Program-made: the position numbers and the translations under genes | Assembly (NCBI GenBank): GCA_963770535.1 | Contig: CAVYPZ010000004.1 | Coordinates: 992,001 to 1,056,000, forward strand | DNA: 64,000 nucleotides | Direction of reading: 5' to 3' | Source: RYN-230 sp963770535 | GTDB taxonomy: Bacteria > Actinomycetota > Actinomycetes > Streptosporangiales > Streptosporangiaceae | Shown: piece by piece, positions 1 to 8,514 of the stretch | Numbering within the stretch: position 1 is the stretch's first letter | How the letters are laid out: the number at the start of each line of letters is the position of its first letter | The notes under the pieces: model-generated | Seen by the model: the letters and a program-made list of their open reading frames with translations, nothing else | Told to the model about the DNA's origin: nothing | The model's database searches: none

Positions 1-2
1 CC

Positions 3-89
3 ATCGCCGGCGGGCTCATCGCCGGCGGTTTCGGCGGCTGGCGGGCGGCCCGGCTGCGCCCGGCGGCGGCGCTGTCGCGGGTCGAGTGA
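3..89 (+). CDS. C-terminal end of an FtsX-type ABC transporter permease (partial)
   Basis: Only the last 28 codons lie in the window. The frame reads a glycine/alanine-rich hydrophobic stretch and then a basic tail (GGWRAARLRPAAALSRVE, TGA at 87-89). This is the usual end of MacB/FtsX permeases: last membrane helix followed by a cytoplasmic RAARLxPxxAL motif. The next gene, 34 nt downstream on the same strand, is the matching ATPase, which supports the call. The body of the gene lies to the left. Confidence 0.6.
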   Translation: MAGGLIAGGFGGWRAARLRPAAALSRVE

Positions 90-123
90 GCACGGGTCCA
101 CAGAGCGGGAGGACAAGGAAGCC

Positions 124-816
124 ATGTACAAGCTGACAGGCGTTACCAAGAGGTACCAGAAGGGCCGGGTCACGGTCGATGCGCTGGCCGGCGTGGACCT
201 GGTCATCGAGGACGGCGAGTGGCTGGCGATCCAGGGCCCGACCGGGCACGGGAAGACCACTCTCCTGCAGGTCCTCGGCGGCCTGGACCGGCCCACGTCG
301 GGCATCGTGGAATTCGACGGCCAGGACCTTGCCGCCATGCGGGAAACCCAGGTCACCAAGGTCCGTGCGGAGTCGATGGGCTTCATCTTCCAGACCTTCA
401 ACCTGATCCCGACGCTCAGCGCCCTGGAGAACGTGGAGGTCGCCCTGGTTCCGCTGGGCATCGGGACCGCGGAACGGCAGGCGCGGGCCATGGCGGCGCT
501 GGAGAACGTCGCTCTCGGTGAGCGGGCCCGGCACCTGCCCTCGGAGCTGTCCGGCGGGCAGCAGCAGCGGGTGGCGATCGCCCGGGCCCTGGTCAAGGAG
601 CCGAAGGTGCTGCTGGCCGACGAGCCCACCGGCAACCTGGACGAGGGAACCCGGGACGACATCATGGGACTGCTGGAGAAACTGTGGCGGGATACGGGGC
701 TGACCCTCATCCTGGTCACCCACGACAGCTCAGTCGCCCGCCGCGCCCAGCGCATCGGGATCATGCAGAACGGCAAGCTGTCGATCAGGCAGGACACGCG
801 GGGCGCCGCGACCTGA
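124..816 (+). CDS. ABC transporter ATP-binding protein, MacB/LolD type
   Basis: A 230-aa ATPase that would energise the FtsX-type permease ending just upstream. Visible motifs: Walker A GPTGHGKTT at residues 38-46, Q-loop region FIFQTFNLIP, signature LSGGQQQR, Walker B VLLADEPTGNLD and the H-loop VTHD. The family exports lipoproteins, peptides or drugs, or transmits mechanical force to cell-wall enzymes; the substrate cannot be read here. The ATG follows a GGAGGACAAGGAAG purine run. A large hairpin (1000-1061) ends the unit. The Walker A residue His42, where Ser or Ala is common, is slightly unusual but compatible with function. Confidence 0.92.
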   Translation: MYKLTGVTKRYQKGRVTVDALAGVDLVIEDGEWLAIQGPTGHGKTTLLQVLGGLDRPTSGIVEFDGQDLAAMRETQVTKVRAESMGFIFQTFNLIPTLSALENVEVALVPLGIGTAERQARAMAALENVALGERARHLPSELSGGQQQRVAIARALVKEPKVLLADEPTGNLDEGTRDDIMGLLEKLWRDTGLTLILVTHDSSVARRAQRIGIMQNGKLSIRQDTRGAAT

Positions 817-999
817 ATGCCGGGGCGTGAGCCCGCCCGCCAGGCCAGCCCGGAAGCTCGCCCAGCCGGGAGCGTCCACAGCCGCCGTGTCCGCTGCCTG
901 GCGGTCTGGCAGGAGCGGAACGGGTGAACCCGTAAAGGGGGTGGTAGCCCCGTGGCCTGCGTGGCTGGCGTTACGCATGTGCCTCCGGGACGGGCTCAT

Positions 1000-1061
1000 C
1001 GCGTTCGTGATCATGGGCTTGCTGGGCCGCGAGGCCCAGCAAGCCCATGATCACGAACGCG
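1000..1061. terminator. Perfect 29-bp-arm hairpin, bidirectional terminator candidate
   Basis: Arms 1000-1028 and 1033-1061 are perfect reverse complements around the 4-nt loop GCGA. It lies between the convergent ABC ATPase (+) and PP2C phosphatase (-) genes, so it could end both transcripts. There is no T-tract, as is common for actinobacterial hairpin terminators. Confidence 0.75.
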
Positions 1062-1077
1062 CCGACACGCCCAGTCC

Positions 1078-1142
1078 GCGGCAGGCTCGGCCCGCGGCAG
1101 GCTCGGCCCCAAGGCAGGCTCGGCCCGCGGCAGGCTCGGCCC
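1078..1142. repeat. Four tandem copies of a 16-bp unit
   Basis: The unit GCGGCAGGCTCGGCCC starts at 1078, 1094, 1111 (first two bases changed, one extra C before it) and 1127. It lies in the convergent intergenic gap, just past the hairpin and before the phosphatase stop codon. No function is evident. Confidence 0.85.
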
Positions 1143-1151
1143 GCGGAACGC

Positions 1152-3227
1152 TCAGTCCGCGGGCTGGTCCCGGCGGTCCTTGCCGGTGACGGGGAGCGCC
1201 TGCTCGCACCAGACGATCTTCCCCTGCGGGGTCCGCCGCGCGCCCCAGCGCTGCGCGAACTGGCTCACCACCTCGAGGCCGCGGCCGCACTCCTCGTCCC
1301 GCCCCGCGTGCCGCAGCCGGGGGAGCGCGGCCGAGCTGTCGAGCACCTCGCAGACCAGCGATCCCTCCAGGACCATCCGCAGGGTGACGTCGCCGGTGGC
1401 GTGCCGGATGGCGTTCGTGACCAGTTCCGACACCAGCAGCTCAGTGGTGGGGATGAGCTCGCGCAGGCCCCAGCGCTCCAGCGGCCCGCGGATCAGGCAC
1501 CGGGCCCGGGCCGCCGACGTGAGCTCGGCAGGCAGGGTCCAGGAGATGTGGTGATCAGCGGGAATCCGGCCGAGGCGGGCGATGAGGATCGCGATGTCGT
1601 CGCGTTGCTGATGCGCGTACACCCCGGCGAGCGCGGCCCGGCACAGATCGTCGAGTGAGGTCGCCGCGGCCGGGCCGGTGAACACGTCGCGGAGGAAGTT
1701 CAGCCCGTCGTCGATGTCCCGCTGCCGGTCCTCGACCAGGCCGTCGGTGTAGAGGACGAGCAGGCTCCCGTCCTCGATCCGGAAGGTGCGGCTCTCGATC
1801 GGGAACTCGCCCACGCCGAGCGGCGGCGCCGGGCTGGTGTCCAGGAACTTCCCGGTGCCGTCCGGCCGGACCAGCAGCGGCGGCAGGTGGCCCGCGGACG
1901 CGATCTCACAGTCGCCGGTCACCGCGTCATACAGCGCGTACGCGCACGTCGCGAAGTGCGGTTCCCGTTCGCCGAGGGACGTCATCAGCTCGTTGAGCTG
2001 CTGCAGCGAGTCAGCAGGCGCCAGTTCGAGGGTGGCCAGGGTGTGAATCGCGGTACGCAGCCGGCCCATGGTCACGGCGGCGCGGACGCCGTGGCCCGCC
2101 ACATCGCCGACCACCAGGGCGACTCGCGCGCCCGGCAGCGCGATCGACTCGTACCAGTCCCCGCCGACCTCGATGAGCTTGCTGCCCGGCAGGTAGCGGT
2201 GCTTGACGTCCACCGACGACGGTGCGGACAGCCCGGTCGGCAGCAGGCTCCGCTGCAGGGTCAGTGCCGTGGTGCGCTCCCGGTTGTACTGGCGCGCATT
2301 GTCGATGAAGATCCCGGCCCGGGACGCGAACTCCATCCCGATCTCGGAGTCATAGTCGTCGAACGGCCGGTACCCGGACTTGCGCGTGCACACGAGGAAC
2401 CCGAGCGAGGAGTCCTTGGTGGCCAGCGGGAGCAGGAGCATGGACGATTCGGAGAGCAGGCCTGCGACGGGCCGCCTCAGCCACGACTCCGCGATACCGA
2501 CGGCGGCGTCATGGTCCATGACGGCCACCCGGACAGGCTTGCCGGTCTCCATGCACTCCACGTACGGGGTTCCGGGTGGGTACAGAAGCACTTCCCCGGT
2601 GGGGAACGCGGCGTCCCACTTGGGCGAGCCGTCGTCGGTGGCCACCGCGAGGCGGCGGAGCAGCTGGGAGCCATCCGGGGGATGAACCGGGAACTCGTCC
2701 CCGCCGGCCACGTTCTCCAGCACGAGCAGGCCTGCCGAGGTACAGAAATGTGGCACCAGGATGTTGATCAGGCCGCGCGCCACCTGGTCGAGATCCAGTG
2801 TCGCCCCGATCTGCCGGAACGTGTCGTCCAGCAGCGAGTGCCGCATGAGGGCCGGGTCCACGAACCGTTCCTGCTGGGTGGGCGGCATCTTCAGCACGGC
2901 TAGCGCAGCCAGGCCCGGGGTCTCCCCGTGCATGGGCTGCACGCTGGCGACCGTCTCCACCCGGCGTCCTTCGCGGGTGCCGATCGGGAGCACCGCGGTG
3001 GCCTCCCGGCCCGCCCGGACCGCCTCGAGCAGGGTGGCGAGGGCCGGCCCGGCCGTGGAGGGAGTGGCGACCAGATCTCCCAGGTACGCGCCGACCAGCC
3101 CGCCCGGATCCAGGGGCAGGATGTCCGGGGCATTCCGGTCATGCTGGAGGACCCGTCCGGTCTCATCGATACCCAGGATGAGCGTTCGCACGGAGACGTT
3201 GGAAAGAAGTGCTGTGATTTTCCCCAC
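1152..3227 (-). CDS. SpoIIE-family PP2C serine phosphatase with GAF and HATPase domains
   Basis: A 691-aa cytoplasmic signalling protein. Domains in order: PAS-like N-terminus (about 1-115), GAF domain (about 135-315), SpoIIE/PP2C phosphatase (about 340-550) and a GHKL/RsbW-like ATPase (about 555-680). Metal-binding phosphatase residues are visible in GGDWYE (355-360), GDVAGHG (374-380), YTDG (493-496) and QRDD (541-544). The ATPase N-box is ELVTNAIRHA near 601-610. Such proteins dephosphorylate anti-anti-sigma (STAS) proteins and can also phosphorylate them through the RsbW-like domain, so this is probably a sigma-factor partner-switching regulator. No STAS partner is adjacent; a STAS-only protein is encoded far away at 53351-53737. 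The chosen start gives a complete PAS-like domain. Confidence 0.93.
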   Translation of the reverse strand: MGKITALLSNVSVRTLILGIDETGRVLQHDRNAPDILPLDPGGLVGAYLGDLVATPSTAGPALATLLEAVRAGREATAVLPIGTREGRRVETVASVQPMHGETPGLAALAVLKMPPTQQERFVDPALMRHSLLDDTFRQIGATLDLDQVARGLINILVPHFCTSAGLLVLENVAGGDEFPVHPPDGSQLLRRLAVATDDGSPKWDAAFPTGEVLLYPPGTPYVECMETGKPVRVAVMDHDAAVGIAESWLRRPVAGLLSESSMLLLPLATKDSSLGFLVCTRKSGYRPFDDYDSEIGMEFASRAGIFIDNARQYNRERTTALTLQRSLLPTGLSAPSSVDVKHRYLPGSKLIEVGGDWYESIALPGARVALVVGDVAGHGVRAAVTMGRLRTAIHTLATLELAPADSLQQLNELMTSLGEREPHFATCAYALYDAVTGDCEIASAGHLPPLLVRPDGTGKFLDTSPAPPLGVGEFPIESRTFRIEDGSLLVLYTDGLVEDRQRDIDDGLNFLRDVFTGPAAATSLDDLCRAALAGVYAHQQRDDIAILIARLGRIPADHHISWTLPAELTSAARARCLIRGPLERWGLRELIPTTELLVSELVTNAIRHATGDVTLRMVLEGSLVCEVLDSSAALPRLRHAGRDEECGRGLEVVSQFAQRWGARRTPQGKIVWCEQALPVTGKDRRDQPAD

Positions 3228-3383
3228 CGTACCTGATATCGCGTTTTGTGTCCTGACTGGCGTACTCGTTCCGTTCGGTGAGCTAATCGCTTAAGTTATG
3301 CCCCATTGAGGGCGCGCGGACCACCTCTTTGCCCGCAGTCGTCCCGGAGGCCCGCGGAACCCGATACCGGCAGGGGAGGATAC

Positions 3384-4919
3384 GTGCGGGGTGCGCGGCC
3401 AGGCAGGGTGATCGTGGTCGGAGCGGGACCCACCGGGCTGATGCTGGCGGCCGAGCTGGCTCTCGCCGGGGTGCCCTGCCTGCTCCTGGAGCGGCGCGGC
3501 GGGCTGCGCGCGGACTCCCGGGCCATCTGCCTGCACGCCCGGAGCATGGAGGTCCTCGACCTGCGCGGCCAGGCAGGCCGGTTCACCGAGGCCGGCCTGG
3601 CCGTCCCCTCGTTCCCGCTCGGGCCCAGGGGCGCCGTGATCAGCTTCGGCAGGCTGGATTCCGACTTTCCCTACCTGCTGGACATTCCGCAGAGCCAGAT
3701 CGAGACACTGCTCGCGACCAGGGCAGCCCAACTCGGCGCCGAAATCCGCTGGTCGTCAGAGGCCGCCGCCATCGAGCAGGACGCGGACGGGGTGCGGGTC
3801 ACGCTGGCGGACGGCGGGGTCGAGCAGGCTGCGTACGCGGTCGGCTGCGACGGGATCCGCAGCTTCACCCGCCAGGCCGCCGGCCTGCCCTTCCCCGGCG
3901 CTCCCAACCCGGGGTCGGTACTCCTGGCGGACCTGTTCCTGGACGGGCTGCCCATGACCGACGCCTACGGCGACCTGTCCGATCGCGGCATGCTGCTGGT
4001 GTTCCCCTTCCGGGACGGCTCGTGCCGGCTGGTTCTGTACGACTACGCACGGGCGGGCGTGCCGGTGACCGAGCCGGTCACCCTGGACGAGGTGCGGGGC
4101 AGCCTGGCCCGGATCACGGGCGAGGATTTCGGGCCCCGCGACATGGGCTGGTCCGGGCGCTACCGCAGCGAAAGCCGCCAGGCCCCGGCGTACCGGAACG
4201 GGCGGATCTTCCTGGCCGGCGACGCCGCGCACACGCATTCGCCCGCGGGCGCGCAAGGGATGAACACGGGCCTCCAGGACGCCGTCAACCTGGGCTGGAA
4301 GCTGGCTGCGGCCGTGAATGGCTGGGCGCCGGGCTGGCTGCTGGACACCTACCACGCGGAGCGCCATCCGGTAGGCGCCGCCGTGCTGGCCCTGACCGGC
4401 CGGCAGTTCAGGCTGAACACGGCGCGCACCGCTCCCCGGCGGGCGCTGCGCTGGGCCGCGCACCGGGTGGTGGCCCCGCTGCCCCCGGTCCAGGCCCGGC
4501 TCGCCCGGGAGTATTCGGGGCTGGCGGTCCGGTACCCGGCCGCCGCCGGGGAGGCCGGGCCACCACCCGGCGCGGGTACTCCTCATCACCTGGCCGGGGC
4601 GCGGCTGCCGCGCGGCCGGCTGACCAGGTCGGACGGGAGCACCACCCGCCTGTACGAGCTGTTTCACGAGGGGCGTTTCGTGCTGCTTGAGGCTGATGGT
4701 GCGCAGGGTAACGATGTGGCGGGGTCGGCGGGGGCGGGGAACAGCCTGCCGGACCAGGTCCGCCGGGTCCGGTACTCCCGCATCGACGGGACCCGCCTGC
4801 CAGCCACGGCTTTAGTACGGCCGGACGGCTACCTGGCCTGGGCCTGCGGCGGCCAGGACGCGGAGTCGAGGGCCCGGGCGGCCCGCGCTGCGGTCCGCTG
4901 GTGGTGCGGTCCCGCCTGA
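3384..4919 (+). CDS. FAD-dependent aromatic monooxygenase (PheA/TfdB/RdmE-like)
   Basis: A flavoprotein hydroxylase that would use NAD(P)H and O2 on an aromatic or polyketide substrate. FAD is bound by the N-terminal Rossmann motif VVGAGPTG (about 11-18), the ribose motif (LLLERR) and the DG/GD motif GDAAHTHSPAGAQGMN near 277-292. The C-terminus resembles the thioredoxin-like domain of phenol hydroxylases (GARLPRGRL onward). I chose GTG 3384 because GGGGAGGA sits just upstream; an in-frame start at 3306 would add 26 residues lacking family character. Length from 3384 is 511 aa, normal for the family. No polyketide genes are nearby, so the substrate is unknown. It stands alone and is followed by a tandem repeat. 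Confidence 0.9.
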   Translation: MRGARPGRVIVVGAGPTGLMLAAELALAGVPCLLLERRGGLRADSRAICLHARSMEVLDLRGQAGRFTEAGLAVPSFPLGPRGAVISFGRLDSDFPYLLDIPQSQIETLLATRAAQLGAEIRWSSEAAAIEQDADGVRVTLADGGVEQAAYAVGCDGIRSFTRQAAGLPFPGAPNPGSVLLADLFLDGLPMTDAYGDLSDRGMLLVFPFRDGSCRLVLYDYARAGVPVTEPVTLDEVRGSLARITGEDFGPRDMGWSGRYRSESRQAPAYRNGRIFLAGDAAHTHSPAGAQGMNTGLQDAVNLGWKLAAAVNGWAPGWLLDTYHAERHPVGAAVLALTGRQFRLNTARTAPRRALRWAAHRVVAPLPPVQARLAREYSGLAVRYPAAAGEAGPPPGAGTPHHLAGARLPRGRLTRSDGSTTRLYELFHEGRFVLLEADGAQGNDVAGSAGAGNSLPDQVRRVRYSRIDGTRLPATALVRPDGYLAWACGGQDAESRARAARAAVRWWCGPA

Positions 4920-4926
4920 GCACTGG

Positions 4927-4982
4927 GTTCCGGCCACGCGGTTCCGGCCACGCGGTTCCGGCCACGCGGTTCCGGCCACGCG
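4927..4982. repeat. Four perfect tandem copies of a 14-bp unit
   Basis: The unit GTTCCGGCCACGCG is repeated without change at 4927, 4941, 4955 and 4969, with degenerate continuation to about 5000. It fills the gap between the monooxygenase stop and the ribokinase ribosome-binding site. Confidence 0.9.
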
Positions 4983-5062
4983 GTTCCGGTTCCGGCTATG
5001 CGGCCCCCGCCGTATCATCGCGCCCGGCTCATTCACCGCACCGGCCACCCCGAGGAGAGCCC

Positions 5063-5998
5063 ATGCCGCAGCCCCCGAGGATCACCGTGCTCGGCAGCCT
5101 CAACATGGATATCTCGGTCACGGTGCCCCGGCTGGCCGGCCCCGGGGAAACGGTGCTCGGCTCCGCCGCCCGGCTGCAGCCGGGCGGCAAGGGTGCCAAC
5201 CAGGCCGTGGCCGCCGCCCGGCTGGGCGCCCAGGTCCGCATGGCCGGGTGCTGCGGCGACGATGACTTCGGCCGCACGCTCCGGTCGGCTCTGGAGGACG
5301 CGGGGGTTGACGCCGGCGCGGTGCGGGTCCTGGCCGGGGTGGCCTCCGGGCTCGCCCTGATCACCGTGGACGCGGCCGGTGAGAACTCGATCACGGTCGC
5401 GCCGGGAGCCAACGGCCTGGCCGGGCCGGCGGAGGCCGCCGCCTCGGCGGCCGTGCCGTGCGATGCCCTCATCCTGTCGGCGGAGATCCCGGTCCCGGTC
5501 CTGGCCGCCGCCCTCGGCCGGGCGCGCGCCGCGCGCGTCATGACCGTGCTGAACCTTGCCCCAGCCCCGCCGGGCGCCTCCGCGCTGCTGGCGGCCGGGG
5601 TGGACTGGCTGATTGTCAACGCCCCGGAAGCGGGGGCGATCCTGGGCCGGGCAGTGACCGACCCGGCCGGGGCCCAGGCCGCCGCGGCCGACCTGGCCGG
5701 GGCGGGCGCGGCTCATGTCGTCATCACCCTGGGGCGGGACGGCGCGGTCCTGGCGGGACGGGACGCCGCGCTCGCCGTGCCCGGCTTCAGCGTGACCAGC
5801 GTGGACAGCGTGGGCGCCGGTGACGCGTTCGTCGCGGCCCTGGGGGTGGGGGTTGCGTCGGGACTGACGCCACCCGAGGCGGTGCGGCTCGCCTGCGCGG
5901 TGGCCGCTACGGCGGTGACCAGGCCAGGAGCCCAGGACGGGCTGCCCACCGGTGCGGACGTGCTGGCCGTCACGGGCGTGCGCTGGCCCCTCGCCTGA
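5063..5998 (+). CDS. rbsK: Ribokinase (PfkB-family sugar kinase)
   Basis: A 311-aa kinase expected to phosphorylate ribose, or a related sugar or nucleoside, with ATP. PfkB signatures are present: the N-terminal substrate motif GGKGANQA at residues 41-48, preceded by GSLNMD (11-16), and the C-terminal motif DSVGAGDAF near 250-257 with the catalytic Asp in GAGD. ATG 5063 is chosen because GAGGAGAG lies 5-6 nt upstream; the frame is open 5' of it but encodes the tandem repeat. No ribose transporter or regulator is adjacent, so rbsK is given by family resemblance. A 19-bp hairpin follows the gene. Confidence 0.88.
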   Translation: MPQPPRITVLGSLNMDISVTVPRLAGPGETVLGSAARLQPGGKGANQAVAAARLGAQVRMAGCCGDDDFGRTLRSALEDAGVDAGAVRVLAGVASGLALITVDAAGENSITVAPGANGLAGPAEAAASAAVPCDALILSAEIPVPVLAAALGRARAARVMTVLNLAPAPPGASALLAAGVDWLIVNAPEAGAILGRAVTDPAGAQAAAADLAGAGAAHVVITLGRDGAVLAGRDAALAVPGFSVTSVDSVGAGDAFVAALGVGVASGLTPPEAVRLACAVAATAVTRPGAQDGLPTGADVLAVTGVRWPLA

Positions 5999-6036
5999 CC
6001 GGCCGCTGGGCCCGTGACAGCGCTGAGGCCCGTGAC

Positions 6037-6079
6037 AGCGCTGAGGCCCGCGGAGGGTTACTCCGCGGGCCTCAGCGCT
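6037..6079 (+). terminator. Strong hairpin after the ribokinase gene
   Basis: Arms 6037-6055 and 6061-6079 are perfect 19-bp reverse complements with loop GGTTA, 39 nt after the ribokinase stop. An 18-bp direct repeat (CCCGTGACAGCGCTGAGG at 6011 and 6029) overlaps the left arm. There is no T-run. Confidence 0.8.
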
Positions 6080-6309
6080 TAAGCGCTGGTGCGCGGTCGC
6101 CTCTCGGCGAGTGGCACAACGCGGCTCCAGCCGGACGGTATTCCGCGAAGGCAGATGAGTTGCGGCCCGGGGGACACGAACACACCAGCGAAGGTTATGA
6201 ACGCGGCCCCCCCGCCGGCTATTCCGCGGCGCTCAGGTTTTTCTGCGCGCCGGTCTTCGTCCAGGTCCGCCTGCCCGGCCGCGCGGGCCGGTGCTGGCAG
6301 GATGGGCTC

Positions 6310-7008
6310 GTGACTGAGCCTGATCATGCTGCCGTGCTGGACGCCCTCGAGGCCGGCTACCGGCAGGTCACCGACCTCGTGACCGGCCTGGGCGAGGCGG
6401 AGCTGATGCGGCCAAGCCGCTGCGCCGGCTGGGCCGTGACCGACGTGCTCTATCACCAGCTGCTCGACGCCCAGCGGGCACTCGTGGCGTTCTCGACCCC
6501 GGTCGCGGAGCCACCCGACCGGGATGACGTGACGTACTGGGCCGCGTTCTCCCCCCGCCCCGGCGAGGCCGGGGCCGGGGCCCGGGCCGGGGCGGCGGCG
6601 CACGCCCGCTTCGTCCGCGTGGCCGCCTCCGCCTACTCCCCGGGGAGCCTGGCCCGGGTGTGGTCCGAGACGGCGGCCGCGGCCGGCCGGGCGGCGCGGG
6701 CGTGCGGCGCCACGGCGGTCGCGACGCAGGGGCACGCGCTGCGGCCGGCGGACTTCACCTCCACCCTCGCCGTCGAGGCCGCGGTGCACTATCTCGACCT
6801 CACGGTGAACCTGCCGTCCGCCCCGCCACCCGGCCCGGCCCCGCTGGCCCTGGTCCGGCGGGTGCTGGACGGCCTGCTCGGCAGCCCCCTGCCGGCCAGC
6901 TGGGACGACGCCTGCGCCGCGCTGAAGGGCACCGGGCGGGTCCCGCTCACGGACGAGGACCGGGCCCGGCTGGGCCCGCTGGCCGGCCGGTTCCCGCTGT
7001 TCACGTGA
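6310..7008 (+). CDS. Maleylpyruvate isomerase-family (MDMPI/DinB-like) protein
   Basis: A 232-aa protein of the mycothiol-dependent maleylpyruvate isomerase-like group. The N-terminal four-helix DinB-like part is recognisable (SRCAGWAVTDVLYHQL near 37-52, with the conserved W and H of the metal site). The C-terminal half contains AVEAAVHYLDLTV, typical of the family. These proteins are thought to use mycothiol as cofactor or to act as metal-dependent thiol transferases; the specific reaction is unknown. I chose GTG 6310 because the MTEPDHAAVLDALEAG start matches family N-termini, although the frame is open from 6160. Upstream 6080-6309 holds no other gene. Confidence 0.75.
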   Translation: MTEPDHAAVLDALEAGYRQVTDLVTGLGEAELMRPSRCAGWAVTDVLYHQLLDAQRALVAFSTPVAEPPDRDDVTYWAAFSPRPGEAGAGARAGAAAHARFVRVAASAYSPGSLARVWSETAAAAGRAARACGATAVATQGHALRPADFTSTLAVEAAVHYLDLTVNLPSAPPPGPAPLALVRRVLDGLLGSPLPASWDDACAALKGTGRVPLTDEDRARLGPLAGRFPLFT

Positions 7009-7118
7009 CATCGCCCCGGTGGCATCGCCCGTGGCTCTGGCTACCCAGAAAGCCCGGTGGGGCCGCTCGCAGGTCTAGTGTGTGAAGTCATCAACCGGGG
7101 TGAATTGAGGAGTTGCGG

Positions 7119-7361
7119 GTGCCTGGGGACGCCTCCCTGATCGGCAGTATCGGCGTCATGGTGATCGCGACGCGCGGGCAGGCGGGGCCGGGTGAGGTAA
7201 TGCTCAAGATCCGGGGGGGCACGGAAGCCTACATCGCCTGGTCGACCGAGCCGATCGCCAGGGGCCAGACCGTTCTCGTCATCGAATCGCGCGGCCACAG
7301 GACCGTTGACGTCAGCGAATGGACCGACCCATTTGACCTGGAAATTGACAAGCTGAGGTAA
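7119..7361 (+). CDS. Small NfeD-like OB-fold protein
   Basis: An 80-aa protein with no membrane helix. Its pattern GEVMLKIRGGTEAYIAWS, then IARGQTVLVIESRG and VDV, resembles the C-terminal OB domain of NfeD proteins, which associate with SPFH/flotillin proteins. A flotillin-like gene lies about 4.4 kb downstream (11803-12960), so a functional link is possible but unproven. GTG 7119 is preferred because GAGGAG ends 6 nt before it; TTG 7113 is too close to that site. Confidence 0.6.
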   Translation: MPGDASLIGSIGVMVIATRGQAGPGEVMLKIRGGTEAYIAWSTEPIARGQTVLVIESRGHRTVDVSEWTDPFDLEIDKLR

Positions 7362-7427
7362 TTGCCCGGGTTTCAACGCCTGATGCCCCGGATCGATTCC
7401 GCCCGGATGGTGCCGCTGCGTCGGTGT

Positions 7428-7470
7428 GCAGGCAGCGCAGGCAGGCAGGCAGGTCAGGCAGGCAGGCAGC
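7428..7470. repeat. GGCA-rich short tandem repeat
   Basis: Repeated GCAG/GGCA units (GCAGGCAGGCAGGTCAGGCA and onward) lie in the gap before the frameshifted secreted-protein gene. Low-complexity DNA with no visible function. Confidence 0.6.
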
Positions 7471-7580
7471 GCGCAGCGTTAGTGCCCAGTGGCTGAAATT
7501 GCGGATGAGCCCGATAGCCGTGATCCGGGCTATCGGCGTGCCGAGGGGCAAATCTGGGTAATCCTCGCCATACTTCCACT

Positions 7581-8310
7581 GTGGATCGTGGTAGGCAGGC
7601 TGGGACGGAGCCTTACTGGCGGCGACGGGTTCTCCTGCTCGCGGGTGTCATTGCCGTTATCGGCATATTTGTGTGGAGTTGCTCACCGCAAGATCCTGCC
7701 CAGAAGCCGCCCCGGCAGGCGGCGGCCGCCGCGACGTCGAGCGCGGCTCAGCCGACCGCGTCCGGGGCCGCACCGGCGTCGGTGCGCGCAGCGGCTTCGC
7801 CGGAGCAGACACCTACGGCACAGCAGACACCTACGGCCACAGCAGACGCCTACGCCACGGCAGACATCCAAGGCACAGCAGACCGGGAGAAAGCGTGCGG
7901 GCGTGCGCGCACATTCGCATGGCAGCGGCTGCGCGCCCGGCGACGTGGTCATCACCCTCCTTGAGAGCCAGCAGTCCTATCAGCAGCCGGCGGAGCCACG
8001 GTTCACGATCTATGTGGTTAACACGGGCGGGCCGGCATGCACCTTTGATGCTGGCCCTCGATCCCTCAGGCTGGTAGTCCAGTCAGGCCCGGTGCACGAA
8101 TGGAGCCCGGCGGACTGCGCGCACCGCCCCAATCCGGACATCATCCGGCTGGCGCATGGCGTGCCGTTCACGAAGCATGTTTCATGGAATCGCATACGTT
8201 CTGCCCCGGGCTGCCCATCCCCAGGGCAGGCCGGGCTGCCAGGGACCTATACGGCCACCGTCACCTATGGTGCCGTCCACAGTCAGACAGCCGTGTTCTT
8301 GCTGCGTTAG
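7581..8310 (+). pseudogene. Frameshifted secreted/membrane-anchored protein of actinobacterial type
   Basis: The GTG start gives a basic N-terminus (MDRGRQAGTEPYWRRR), one hydrophobic helix (about 18-33) and an Ala/Thr/Pro-rich linker. The frame then loses its character near 7880-7920. The frame one nucleotide further on continues with a coherent C-terminal domain (GCAPGDVVITLLE, TFDAGPRSLRL, GTYTATVTYGAVHSQ) up to TAG at 8308-8310. Joining them needs a net +1 frame change; the span of 730 nt is 3n+1. The layout (anchor, linker, beta-rich extracellular domain with conserved Cys) is one I associate with actinobacterial membrane-anchored proteins of unknown function. Either a pseudogene or a sequence error. 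Confidence 0.65.
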
Positions 8311-8514
8311 CAGGGCTATCAGATCCCTTGCCCGGTCAGCCTCGCCCCACAGCCAGCCCGGCAACAACCCTTGATGCGGCGCTGGCGCGCCGCGGGCACG
8401 CGTGAGGTTCGCCGCACTGCGTGCGCTGGCCGCGATAACTGTGCGGTGGGCTGGAGCCGGACCGAACGTGCGATACCGGCGGTCGTCCTGCGCGCACGCT
8501 GCCGGGTCGATTCC

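Noticed and set aside
1078..1142. A CRISPR-like array
   Set aside because: The units are contiguous 16-bp tandem repeats without spacers; no cas genes are present. The same applies to the other tandem arrays.
1887..2903. A 338-codon plus-strand frame opposite the PP2C phosphatase gene
   Set aside because: A shadow of GAF and PP2C codons; composition is His/Gly/Arg-rich without motifs.
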